A stretch of 40,964 nt of DNA from JALSHZ01 sp964614535 (GCA_964614535.1 CAZTOZ010000028.1:1-40964), one strand, 5' to 3'; numbered from the stretch's first letter, positions 33,723 through 40,964 are shown. The notes: generated from the sequence alone by a model not told the origin. Numbers and translations are program-made.

Positions 33723-35141
33723 ATGGCTAAGAAATATGAAGCGGGCGTAAAAGAGTACCGCGAGACGTATTGGGAACCCGACTATCAGCCCAGGGACAGC
33801 GATCTCCTGGCCGTATTCAAGATCACGCCCCAGCCTGGCGTGCCCCGTGAAGAAGCGGCTGCCGCCGTGGCCGCCGAGTCGTCCACCGGTACCTGGACCA
33901 CGGTCTGGACCGACCTGCTGACCGATCTGGACTACTACAAGGGTCGCGCCTACGCCATCGAGGATGTGCCCGGTGATGACGAGTGCTACTACGCCTTCAT
34001 TGCCTATCCGATGGGTCTGTTCGAGGAAGGTTCGGTCGTCAACGTGATGACCTCCATCGTCGGTAATGTCTTCGGTTTCAAGGCCGTGCGCGCGCTGCGT
34101 CTGGAAGACATCCGCTTCCCGCTGTGGTTCGTCACCACCAACCCGGGGCCGCCGCATGGCATCCAGGTCGAGCGCGACAAGCTGGACAAGTATGGCCGTC
34201 CGCTGCTGGGCTGCACCATCAAGCCGAAGCTGGGCCTCTCCGCCAAGAACTACGGCCGCGCCTGTTACGAGGGTCTGCGTGGCGGTCTGGACTTCACCAA
34301 GGACGATGAGAACGTCAATTCGCAGTTCTTCATGCGCTGGCGTGACCGCTTCCTGTTTGTGCAGGAGGCCTGTGAGAAGGCCGAGGCCGAGACCGGCGAG
34401 CGCAAGGGTCACTACCTGAATGTCACCGCGCCCACCGTCGAGGAGATGTTCAAGCGGGCCGAGTTCGCCAAGGAGATCGGCGCCCGGATCATCATGTCCG
34501 ACTACCTGACTCTCGGCTGGGCGGCGCACACCTCGCTCTCCAAGTGGTGCCGCGACAACGGCATTCTGCTGCACGTTCACCGTGCCATGCACGGCGTCAT
34601 CGACCGTAACCCGCACCACGGCATCAACTTCCGTGTGCTGACCAAAATGCTGCGCCTGATGGGCGGCGATCACCTGCACTCCGGCACCGTCGTCGGCAAG
34701 CTCGAGGGTGACCGTGAAGCGACGCTGGGTTGGATCGACATCATGCGCGACAAGTACATCAAGGAGGACCGCAGCCGCGGCATCTTCTTCGATCAGGATT
34801 GGGGCCAGATGCCGGGCGTGTTGCCGGTGGCCTCCGGTGGTATCCATGTCTGGCACATGCCGGCGCTGGTCTCCATCTTCGGCGACGACTCCTGCCTGCA
34901 GTTCGGTGGTGGCACGTTGGGTCACCCGTGGGGCAATGCCGCTGGCGCCGCCGCCAACCGTGTCGCCGTCGAGGCTTGTGTCCAGGCGCGCAACGAAGGC
35001 CGTGAGCTGGAGAAGGAGGGCAAGGACATCCTGACCAATGCCGCCAAGCACAGCCCCGAGCTGAAGATGGCGATGGAGACCTGGAAGGAGATCAAGTTCG
35101 AATTCGACACCGTCGACAAGCTGGACGTTGCGCACAAGTAA
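33723..35141 (+). CDS. cbbL: RuBisCO large subunit, form I (IAq-type context)
   Basis: A 472-residue catalytic subunit fixing CO2 onto ribulose-1,5-bisphosphate. Active-site residues by analogy to spinach: Glu52, Thr57-Trp58, Asn115, Lys167 and Lys169 (GCTIKPKLGL), carbamylated Lys193 with Asp195 and Glu196 (FTKDDE), His286 (HVHRAMH), and Lys326 on loop 6 (GTVVGKLEGDRE). All are present. Association with cbbS-cbbQ-cbbO and absence of carboxysome genes point to the cytosolic IAq group. Unusual stretches are LWFVTTNPGPPHG (134-146), NSQFFMRW (199-206), and MSDYLTLGWAAHT (258-270), which depart from the common NSQPFMRW and MHDYLTGGFTANT patterns. A GAGGAC site precedes the ATG. Confidence 0.97.
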   Translation: MAKKYEAGVKEYRETYWEPDYQPRDSDLLAVFKITPQPGVPREEAAAAVAAESSTGTWTTVWTDLLTDLDYYKGRAYAIEDVPGDDECYYAFIAYPMGLFEEGSVVNVMTSIVGNVFGFKAVRALRLEDIRFPLWFVTTNPGPPHGIQVERDKLDKYGRPLLGCTIKPKLGLSAKNYGRACYEGLRGGLDFTKDDENVNSQFFMRWRDRFLFVQEACEKAEAETGERKGHYLNVTAPTVEEMFKRAEFAKEIGARIIMSDYLTLGWAAHTSLSKWCRDNGILLHVHRAMHGVIDRNPHHGINFRVLTKMLRLMGGDHLHSGTVVGKLEGDREATLGWIDIMRDKYIKEDRSRGIFFDQDWGQMPGVLPVASGGIHVWHMPALVSIFGDDSCLQFGGGTLGHPWGNAAGAAANRVAVEACVQARNEGRELEKEGKDILTNAAKHSPELKMAMETWKEIKFEFDTVDKLDVAHK

Positions 35142-35175
35142 GCAGTGTCCCAACAACTGAATCGAGGAAACAATC

Positions 35176-35595
35176 ATGAGTGAAGTTCAAGACTACAAAT
35201 CGCGGCTGTCGGATCCGAAGAGCCGCAAGATGGGCACCTTCTCCTACCTGCCGGAGATGGACGGTGACCAGATCCGCAAGCAGATCCAGTACATCGTCGA
35301 TCAGGGCTGGAACCCGGCCATCGAGCACACCGAGCCCGAGTATGCCGCCAGCCACTACTGGTACATGTGGAAGCTGCCGATGTTCGGCGAGACCGATGTC
35401 GATCGCATTCTCGAGGAGATCGAGCTGTGCAAGAAGGCCAACCCGGGCAACCATGTCCGCCTGGTCGGCTACGACAACTACAAGCAGAGCCAGGGCGCCA
35501 ACATGGTGATCTACAAGGCGCCGCTGGAAGGCGAAGTGCTCGAGCGCATGGAAGTCGCCGCCGCGGTCGGCGCGCACGAGCTGGTACACAAGTAA
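35176..35595 (+). CDS. cbbS: RuBisCO small subunit with C-terminal extension
   Basis: A 139-residue small subunit of the L8S8 enzyme. The conserved core is full: FSYLPEM, YIVDQGWNPAIEH, HYWYMWKLPMFGETD, NHVRLVGYDNYKQSQG, NMVIYK (to about residue 114). Bacterial form IA small subunits usually end a few residues later (about 118 in total). Here about 24 more residues follow (PLEGEVLERMEVAAAVGAHE...), looking like one amphipathic helix. GAGG at 35164-35167 precedes ATG 35176, 34 bp after cbbL. Downstream is a strong hairpin before cbbQ. Confidence 0.96.
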   Translation: MSEVQDYKSRLSDPKSRKMGTFSYLPEMDGDQIRKQIQYIVDQGWNPAIEHTEPEYAASHYWYMWKLPMFGETDVDRILEEIELCKKANPGNHVRLVGYDNYKQSQGANMVIYKAPLEGEVLERMEVAAAVGAHELVHK

Positions 35596-35612
35596 GCCTT
35601 GTGTGTCGTGGA

Positions 35613-35635
35613 GCGGGCCGCATCGGGCGGCCCGC
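35613..35635 (+). other. Strong GC hairpin between cbbS and cbbQ
   Basis: A perfect 9-bp stem (35613-35621 with 35627-35635) with a five-base loop, 17 bases past cbbS. No T-run follows (CTCCTCATTCC), so it is not a classical terminator. It may protect the 3' end of an abundant cbbLS transcript or partly reduce read-through into cbbQO. Confidence 0.7.
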
Positions 35636-35736
35636 CTCCTCATTCCTCCGGCAGAGGGTTCCGTGGAAGTCTGGCATGGCCAGGCCTCGACGAAACCTTC
35701 TTCTGAATTCCCGCCAACTGGCACGAGGTATCTGTC

Positions 35737-36546
35737 ATGAGCGATATCAACAAAGACGATTTCCTGATCAAGGAAGAACCCTACTATCGCCCGGTGCACG
35801 ACGAGATCGAGCGCTATCAGGCCGCTTACGACGTGCGCATGCCGGTGATGCTCAAGGGGCCCACGGGCTGCGGCAAGTCCCGTTTCGTGGAGTACATGGC
35901 CTGGAAGCTGGGCAAGCCGCTGATCACGGTGGCCTGCAACGAGGACATGACCGCCTCCGATCTGGTCGGCCGCTTTCTGCTCGACATCAACGGCACCAAG
36001 TGGCAGGACGGGCCACTGACCATTGCCGCCCGCATCGGCGCCATCTGCTATCTCGATGAGGTGGTCGAGGCGCGTCAGGACACCACCGTCGTCATCCACC
36101 CGCTCACCGACCATCGGCGCGAGCTGCCGCTGGAGAAGAAGGGGGAGCTGGTCCGGGCGCATCCCGATTTCCAGATCGTCATCTCCTACAACCCCGGCTA
36201 CCAGTCGATGATGAAGGACCTCAAGCAGTCCACCAAGCAGCGTTTCGGCGCGATGAGCTTCGACTACCCCGAGGCAGAGGTGGAGAAGGAGATCATCGCC
36301 CACGAAGCCGATGTGGACGAAGCCACCGCCGAGAAGCTGGTGCAGGTGGCGCAGCGCTCGCGCAACCTGAAGGGGCACGGCCTCGATGAAGGGATGTCCA
36401 CCCGCCTGCTGATCTATGCGGGGCAGTTGATCAGTCAGGGGATTCCGCCGCTGAATGCCTGCCAGATGGCATTGGTCGAGCCGATCACCGACGATCCCGA
36501 CATGCGCGATACGCTGGAAGCCGCCGTTACCACGTTCTTTGGCTGA
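35737..36546 (+). CDS. cbbQ: RuBisCO activase AAA+ subunit CbbQ
   Basis: A 269-residue MoxR-family AAA+ ATPase that, as a hexamer with CbbO, remodels RuBisCO to eject inhibitory sugar phosphates. Walker A is GPTGCGKS (41-48), Walker B AICYLDE (102-108), and sensor 1 lies in FQIVISYNPGYQ. The C-terminal part contains STRLLIYAGQLI, typical of the CbbQ/NorQ/GvpN branch. ATG 35737 follows GAGG. It stands directly after cbbS and 60 bp before cbbO, so these three form the IAq-type cluster. Confidence 0.96.
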   Translation: MSDINKDDFLIKEEPYYRPVHDEIERYQAAYDVRMPVMLKGPTGCGKSRFVEYMAWKLGKPLITVACNEDMTASDLVGRFLLDINGTKWQDGPLTIAARIGAICYLDEVVEARQDTTVVIHPLTDHRRELPLEKKGELVRAHPDFQIVISYNPGYQSMMKDLKQSTKQRFGAMSFDYPEAEVEKEIIAHEADVDEATAEKLVQVAQRSRNLKGHGLDEGMSTRLLIYAGQLISQGIPPLNACQMALVEPITDDPDMRDTLEAAVTTFFG

Positions 36547-36605
36547 AGGCGGCGCGTGGCCGCTGCCGTGCCTGCCGAGCCACCGTTTGCAATGAGGAGA
36601 GGGGT

Positions 36606-38933
36606 ATGAGCGTCAATCTCGATGACTACCGCGAAGAGCTGATCGCCGCCGCGCCGGAGCTGGCCGACACCCTGGAATCCACCTTCCACGAGGCGGCGCG
36701 GTTGATGTCGCCCACCGGGCTGAGCGATTGGCTCGACGGCGCCCGTGGCATGGTCAGCCTCGGCAAGGGGCCGGCCCTGCTGGTGGCCTGGCTCGATGAG
36801 GTGCCGGTGGTGGTGCGGGAATGCGGCGAGGACGTCATCCGTGATATCGCCACCGCGGTGTTGAAGCTGGCCTCGATGGTGTCGGGTGAAGTGCTGGTGC
36901 TGATGCTCTCGACACTGCCCACGGTGGCGCGGCGGCTCGGCGACCCCGACCTGCTGCGCGCCTACCTGCAACTGCTGCACCGCCTCTCGGCCCGCGCCCC
37001 GCGTGGAATGCGCCCGATGCTCGGCGTGCTCGACGAGCTGCTCTCCAAACTCACGCTCTCCGGCTTGCGTCGCTGGGTCGATTTCGGCGCCGACGCCTAC
37101 CGTCGCGACCTGCCGAAGCAGGCGGCCTATTTCGGTCTCGAAAGCGAAGACTCGAAAGCGGTGCTGCAACAAGAGCGCAAGGGCACGCTGTTCATCGACG
37201 AGCAGCGCCGCCTCAATTTCTACCTGCGCGCCTTCTGGGGACGGGACTTCTTTCTTCGCCCCACGGCCGCCGACCATCTCGGCTTCCGACCGTTCATCGA
37301 AGGCCACGCCATGCACCTGCCCGATGCGGTGGACGACATGGGCGGGCTCACTGGCCACGAGGTCTATCGCGCGATGGCCGCCCACATGGCCGCGCACATG
37401 GTCTATACGCTGGAGCCGATCAACGCCGAGGCGTTGTCACCGGCGCAGCAGTACATGATCGGCTTTTTCGAGGATGCGCGGGTCGAGTATTGCGCGATCA
37501 ACGACTTCCCCGGAATGAAAGCGCTGTGGCGGGCATTGATGAGCCCCGGTGAACATCCGTATGAACACCGCGCCATGCACTTGCTGGAACAGGTGGCGCT
37601 GGCGCTGCTCGACAGCAGCGAGACAACAGGTGATGCCGAAGTCGATGCCATCGTCGAGCGCTTTCACGCCAATATTGCCAACAACCTCGACAACACGCTG
37701 TTCTCGACCGATCTGGGCCTCGATCTGTTCAACCTGCTGACCAGGCGGCGTGACATGCCGAGCCTGCGCATTCTCGAAGGGCTGAACATCCCCTATCGCG
37801 ACGACAACCGCTTCATCTGGTCGGCCGAGGAGTTCAGCTGGGAGCAGGATACCGCCTACCTGCCGGCCAGCCAGCGCCAGGTACGCAAGTACGTCAGCGT
37901 CATGGAGATGGTCAACGAGGTGGAAGTCGAGACCGCTGGCGACGATGCCCAGGAGGTATGGGTACTCGCCAGCGAGTTGTTCCCCTACGAGGACGAGGGC
38001 ATCTCCTACAATCAGATGGAAGGAAAGGAGCCGATCTCCGATCCGTTCCACTACCCCGAGTGGGACTATCACGTCCAGCTCCACCGCCCGGCGTGGGTGA
38101 CGCTTTTCGAGCGCCGGCAGGGGAGGGGCGATCCGGCGCTGATCGACGACGTGTTGACCGAGCACAAGGGCATCAGCCACCGTATCAAACAGATCATCGA
38201 CCGGCTGCGGCCCCAGGGCATCTCCCGCCAGCGCAAACTGGAGGATGGTGACGAGCTGGACATCAATGCGGCGGTCGATGCGATGGTGACGTTGCGGATC
38301 GGTCTGCAGCCCGATATGCGCATCACCATGCGCAATGTGCTCAACCGCCGCGATCTGGCGGTCATGGTGCTGCTCGATCTCTCCGAATCCACCAACGAGG
38401 TGGTGCGCGGCTCCGACAAGACGGTGCTGGAACTGACCCGCGAGGCCTGCGCGCTGGTCTCGACCGCCATCGAGGGGATCGGCGACCCCTACGCGATCCA
38501 CGGCTTTGCCTCCGACGGGCGTCACGACGTGCAGTATTATCGCTTCAAGGATTTCGATCAGCGGCTCGACGCCGACGTCAAGAGCCGCCTTGCCGGCATG
38601 AAAGGTGGTCTCTCGACACGGATGGGCGCGGCCATGCGTCATGCCGGCTGGCACCTGATGCAGCGACCGGAGAAGCACAAGCTGCTGCTCATCGTCACCG
38701 ACGGCGAGCCGGCCGACATCGACGAACGTGATCCGCAATACCTGCGGATGGATGCCAAGAAGGCCGCCGAAGAGCTCAAGCGCAACGGCATTCTCAGCTA
38801 TTGCCTGACGCTCGACCCCGAGGCCGACCGTTATGTGTCGCGGATCTTTGGTGCCAACAACTACACCATCATCGACAATGTCAAGCGCCTGCCGGAAAAA
38901 CTGCCGACACTGTTCGCCAGCCTGACCCGCTGA
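36606..38933 (+). CDS. cbbO: RuBisCO activase adaptor CbbO (vWA domain)
   Basis: A 775-residue partner of CbbQ that binds RuBisCO and couples it to the ATPase. The long N-terminal helical region includes the conserved HxxGHxxY-like area around MGGLTGHEVYRAMAAH and a FFEDARVEY segment. The C-terminal von Willebrand A domain (about 580-775) has a complete MIDAS: DLSES with Asp591, Thr in GGLSTRMG, and Asp in IVTDGEPAD. That MIDAS is the part that contacts RuBisCO in characterised CbbQO. Length is normal for CbbO (about 770). A strong GAGGAGAGGGG ribosome site lies just before ATG 36606. Confidence 0.96.
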   Translation: MSVNLDDYREELIAAAPELADTLESTFHEAARLMSPTGLSDWLDGARGMVSLGKGPALLVAWLDEVPVVVRECGEDVIRDIATAVLKLASMVSGEVLVLMLSTLPTVARRLGDPDLLRAYLQLLHRLSARAPRGMRPMLGVLDELLSKLTLSGLRRWVDFGADAYRRDLPKQAAYFGLESEDSKAVLQQERKGTLFIDEQRRLNFYLRAFWGRDFFLRPTAADHLGFRPFIEGHAMHLPDAVDDMGGLTGHEVYRAMAAHMAAHMVYTLEPINAEALSPAQQYMIGFFEDARVEYCAINDFPGMKALWRALMSPGEHPYEHRAMHLLEQVALALLDSSETTGDAEVDAIVERFHANIANNLDNTLFSTDLGLDLFNLLTRRRDMPSLRILEGLNIPYRDDNRFIWSAEEFSWEQDTAYLPASQRQVRKYVSVMEMVNEVEVETAGDDAQEVWVLASELFPYEDEGISYNQMEGKEPISDPFHYPEWDYHVQLHRPAWVTLFERRQGRGDPALIDDVLTEHKGISHRIKQIIDRLRPQGISRQRKLEDGDELDINAAVDAMVTLRIGLQPDMRITMRNVLNRRDLAVMVLLDLSESTNEVVRGSDKTVLELTREACALVSTAIEGIGDPYAIHGFASDGRHDVQYYRFKDFDQRLDADVKSRLAGMKGGLSTRMGAAMRHAGWHLMQRPEKHKLLLIVTDGEPADIDERDPQYLRMDAKKAAEELKRNGILSYCLTLDPEADRYVSRIFGANNYTIIDNVKRLPEKLPTLFASLTR

Positions 38934-38938
38934 CCGGC

Positions 38939-39310
38939 ATGGGAAGAAGGATCGAAGGGGTTCCGGTTTTCGCGCAACGGCCCGATGTGGTGCCGGCAAC
39001 TCACTACAACCTCTGGCGGCGCGCGCGCATGCGCCTCGGCACGCCCATCCATCTGTGCTTGCGTGATCTCAAAGAGATGGAGCTCGTTCTGGAGCACGAT
39101 GCCTGGGTCATCATCGATCACAACCGCCACGAGGTGCCCGTGCTGGCCTGGACCCACTTCTCACCGCCGCGCGACCGGGGCATTCACGAGCCGGTGCCCT
39201 GCAAGCTCAACTACTACCATTTTCTGGCCAGCAGCCTGCGGGCGCCTGCGCTGGACTATCTTCTGACCGGTTTGGAGAAACGTCTCCGGGAGGGCAACGG
39301 ATGGCGCTGA
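38939..39310 (+). CDS. Conserved-looking hypothetical protein in the cbb operon
   Basis: A 123-residue protein that I do not recognise. It begins 5 bp after the cbbO stop and overlaps the next gene by 10 bp, so it is almost surely translated with both. It is soluble with no signal peptide. Visible elements are THYNLWRRARMRLGTPIHLCLRDLKEMEL, a strand-like AWVIIDHNRHEVPVLAWTHF, then PVPCKLNYYHFLAS and a C-terminal helix (ALDYLLTGLEKRL). Base and codon use match its neighbours. Context suggests a role tied to carbon fixation or to the aldolase-like protein, but nothing in the sequence names an activity. Confidence 0.8.
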   Translation: MGRRIEGVPVFAQRPDVVPATHYNLWRRARMRLGTPIHLCLRDLKEMELVLEHDAWVIIDHNRHEVPVLAWTHFSPPRDRGIHEPVPCKLNYYHFLASSLRAPALDYLLTGLEKRLREGNGWR

Positions 39311-40506
39311 TCAATATGCGCGACATGCTGCGCCATGCTTACGAAAACAACTATGCCGTCGGCGCGTTCGATCTGGTCAGCCTCGACTTTCTCGAGGCGG
39401 TGATCGAGGCTGCCGAAAACAGTCGCGCCGGCATCATCCTCAGCATCGAGGAGCCGCATTTCGCCCACTACGACTATGAGTTGATACTGCCGGCCGTCGA
39501 GGCCGCCGCGCGGCGTGCCACCATTCCCGTTGCCATCCAGCTCGATCACGGCCGCAGCCAGCAATCCATCGCCGAGGCGATCCGGCTGGGCTGTAACGGC
39601 GTCATGCTCGACGCCTCGGCACTGGACCTGCCGGCCAATATCGAGGCCACCCGCGCCGTGGTCGATATGGCCCACGGCTGCGGTGTCGCGGTGGTGGGTG
39701 AACTGGGCTACGTGGCCGGCATCGAGGGTGAAGGCAAGCAGCTCCATCCCGGTGAACCGGCATTGACCATGCCGACCGAGGCCAAGGCCTATGTCGAGCG
39801 AACCGGCGTCGATTTTCTCGCCGTCTCCATCGGCACCACCCAGGGGCGTGTCAAGGGGCGGCCCAAGCTCGATTTCCAGCGCCTGAAGCAGATACACAAA
39901 CTGGTCGATATTCCGCTGGAAATTCATGGCGGCAGCGGGCTCAACGAAGAGCAATACCGAAAGCTCACCGCCCTGGGCGTCGCCAAGATCAACTACTACA
40001 CCGCGTTGTCCGACATTGCCGCCAGCGTCATGCGGCGCCAGAGCAAAGAAAACCCCACCGGCAGTTTCACCGACCTGAAAAAGGGGGTGAAAGAGGCGAT
40101 CCGCGAAGAGGTGCAGCGTTGCCTGCGACTGTGGGGCAGCGCCGGCCGCGCCGCCGAAATACTTGCCCAGTGTCGGCCGTGGGCCCAGCTCGATCATGTC
40201 GTCGTACGCACGGCGCGACAGGGAGAGCGTGGTGCCATGCAATGGATGGTCGCCGAGAGCCGCGCCCGTCTCGAAACCATACCCGGTGTTCGTGAAGTCG
40301 CCATCGGGCGCTCGATCGATGGTGATGGCCAGCTCCGCTTTTTCTGGCGCATCCGCATGGCGCAGCCCGATTGCCTGGATAGACTGGTGCAACACAGCGC
40401 CTATCGAGAGTTTCTGAAAAGGCTCGACGAATTCTTCGAAAGCCCGAAAATCTCGGGGGCATTCGTCGAGCAGTGTGTGGCCGGTTTTCCGCCGATGTTG
40501 CGCTAG
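39301..40506 (+). CDS. Class II fructose-bisphosphate aldolase-like protein fused to a Dabb-type domain
   Basis: A 401-residue two-domain protein. Residues 1 to about 285 follow class II aldolases: AVGAFDLVSLDFLEAV, QLDHG (Asp82, His83), AEAIRLGCNGVMLDAS, VVDMAHGCGVAVVGELG (Glu134), IGTTQG, and IHGGSG (His209). The canonical second metal-binding His of the IGTSHG motif is Gln181 here, and the usual AFN near the N-terminus is AFD. Residues about 295-395 (LDHVVVRTA, IPGVREVAIGRSI, FFWRIRM, LVQHSAYREFL) resemble a stress-responsive A/B-barrel (Dabb) domain. GGGAGGG lies seven bases before ATG 39301. In a cbb operon, Calvin-cycle aldolase (cbbA) would be expected, but the site change leaves catalysis in doubt. 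Confidence 0.85.
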   Translation: MALINMRDMLRHAYENNYAVGAFDLVSLDFLEAVIEAAENSRAGIILSIEEPHFAHYDYELILPAVEAAARRATIPVAIQLDHGRSQQSIAEAIRLGCNGVMLDASALDLPANIEATRAVVDMAHGCGVAVVGELGYVAGIEGEGKQLHPGEPALTMPTEAKAYVERTGVDFLAVSIGTTQGRVKGRPKLDFQRLKQIHKLVDIPLEIHGGSGLNEEQYRKLTALGVAKINYYTALSDIAASVMRRQSKENPTGSFTDLKKGVKEAIREEVQRCLRLWGSAGRAAEILAQCRPWAQLDHVVVRTARQGERGAMQWMVAESRARLETIPGVREVAIGRSIDGDGQLRFFWRIRMAQPDCLDRLVQHSAYREFLKRLDEFFESPKISGAFVEQCVAGFPPMLR

Positions 40507-40565
40507 GCCGAATATTTCCAGGAACGCTGGAAGAATGTGTTGATCGATTTGGCAAAGCAAACCCC

Positions 40566-40645
40566 GTCATTGCGAGCGCCAGCGAAGCAATCTCCCGGAA
40601 TGGAACTCCGCCGTCAGGAGATCGCCGCGCTCCGCTCGCGATGAC
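40566..40645. repeat. Palindromic intergenic repeat (REP/MITE-like)
   Basis: GTCATTGCGAG (40566-40576) is mirrored by CTCGCGATGAC (40635-40645) with one mismatch, bounding an 80-bp element with internal AGCGAAGCAATCTC. This end sequence belongs to a palindromic repeat seen between genes in many bacterial genomes. It is 60 bases past the aldolase-like gene and could fold in its mRNA 3' end. No transposase is encoded. Confidence 0.75.
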
Positions 40646-40653
40646 AGGCGTCG

Positions 40654-40690
40654 TAGCCGTAGGTTGGGCAAAGCGAAGCGTGCCCAACAT
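40654..40690. repeat. Second short palindromic intergenic repeat
   Basis: GTAGGTTGGGCA with the inverted partner TGCCCAACA encloses AAGCGAAGCG (stem 40664-40670 with 40681-40687). This GTAGGTTGGGC...GCCCAAC type is a common dispersed intergenic element. It directly follows the 80-bp element. The rest of 40507-40824 shows no gene, only C-rich sequence near 40760-40785. Confidence 0.65.
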
Positions 40691-40824
40691 CCTGCGGCTT
40701 GGTGGCGATGCCGGTGGTATCGGTTTCGCACCTCGTCGAGGGTGGCGGTCCAGGGACGCCCCTTACCCCACCCCCCGCTTCATGGCATCATCGGCCCCAC
40801 CATCCACACTGGAATGTCACAATC

Positions 40825-40964
40825 ATGTCATCGACACCGTTCGACCATATCGAAGCGCTCATCGCCGAAGGCGGTGAGATCAGCCTGGGCCGCTTTGGCC
40901 TGATCCCCTGCGCGGTGTTCGCCCGCAATGAGACCAAGTCCGTGGCGGTGCTGATCCGCAAGGA
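40825..40964 (+). CDS. Partial gene, start of an unidentified protein
   Basis: An open frame from ATG 40825 to the window edge (46 codons, no stop). It begins MSSTPFDHIEALIAEGGEIS and continues LGRFGLIPCAVFARNETKSV, with no signal peptide. Codon use matches core genes (strong G/C third positions). GGAA at 40811-40814 is a weak ribosome site. I do not recognise the family from this fragment. It follows two palindromic repeats, so it probably starts a new transcription unit. Confidence 0.6.
   Translation, partial: MSSTPFDHIEALIAEGGEISLGRFGLIPCAVFARNETKSVAVLIRK

Noticed and set aside
33723..38933. Carboxysomal RuBisCO locus
   Set aside because: No shell or csoS genes follow; cbbQ and cbbO directly after cbbS indicate a cytosolic cluster in what is visible.

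Overview
The window reads as a chromosomal segment of a high-GC, chemolithoautotrophic gammaproteobacterium. The evidence is the gene order ygfB-pepP-ubiH-ubiI-gcvT-gcvH-gcvP lying next to zapA-ssrS(6S RNA)-ygfA, and the rho-trxA/rhlB divergent block, both of which are arranged as in E. coli and relatives. Added to these is a form I RuBisCO cluster of the cbbL-cbbS-cbbQ-cbbO type, with no carboxysome genes in view. A Chromatiales-like sulfur oxidiser would fit, but no sulfur gene is present here and the genus cannot be named from this sequence.

Layout. 1-361: the trailer end of a CRISPR array (five 37-bp repeats plus a decayed one) with no cas genes in view, followed by one unrecognised ORF. 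1008-4411: wecB, divergent from purD, which is coupled to an acyltransferase gene. 4428-7801: rho and trxA on the minus strand, divergent from rhlB. 8053-13189: a TM-helix mechanosensitive-type channel, a small membrane-anchored protein, a receiver/degenerate-GGDEF regulator and typA/bipA. 13357-20958: envelope genes, namely a soluble lytic transglycosylase, a secreted gluzincin-propeller-barrel protein, a DUF4197 lipoprotein, and a repeat lipoprotein with twelve 23-residue units and a peptidoglycan-binding end. 21336-26262: a glycine cleavage operon (tandem glycine riboswitch, gcvT, gcvH, gcvPA, gcvPB) ending in dgkA. 26320-30964: a CDGSH iron-sulfur protein, ubiI, ubiH, pepP and ygfB. 31035-32534: a ZapB-like coiled coil, zapA, 6S RNA and ygfA/fau. 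32542-40506: cbbR, divergent from cbbL-cbbS-cbbQ-cbbO, an unknown small gene, and a class II aldolase-like protein fused to a Dabb-type domain. 40507-40964: two intergenic palindromic repeats and the start of an unidentified gene.

How the genes work together. The cbb cluster is a carbon-fixation unit. CbbR probably controls it from the 200-bp divergent promoter region, CbbQ and CbbO are the AAA+/vWA pair that re-activates inhibited RuBisCO, and the two downstream genes are packed tightly enough to be co-transcribed. The gcv operon turns glycine into one-carbon units and CO2 and is switched by glycine. ZapA and its coiled-coil neighbour serve cell division. The envelope genes suggest a region devoted to peptidoglycan and outer-membrane maintenance.

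The least ordinary items are the aldolase-Dabb fusion, which has Gln at a normally metal-binding His position, and its unknown coupled partner. Others are the 4 x 3 x 23 repeat lipoprotein, the peptidase-propeller-barrel protein, departures from the form I RuBisCO consensus together with a C-terminal extension of CbbS, and a CRISPR array containing a 15-nt spacer. All domain calls rest on reading the translated sequence; no database search was run.
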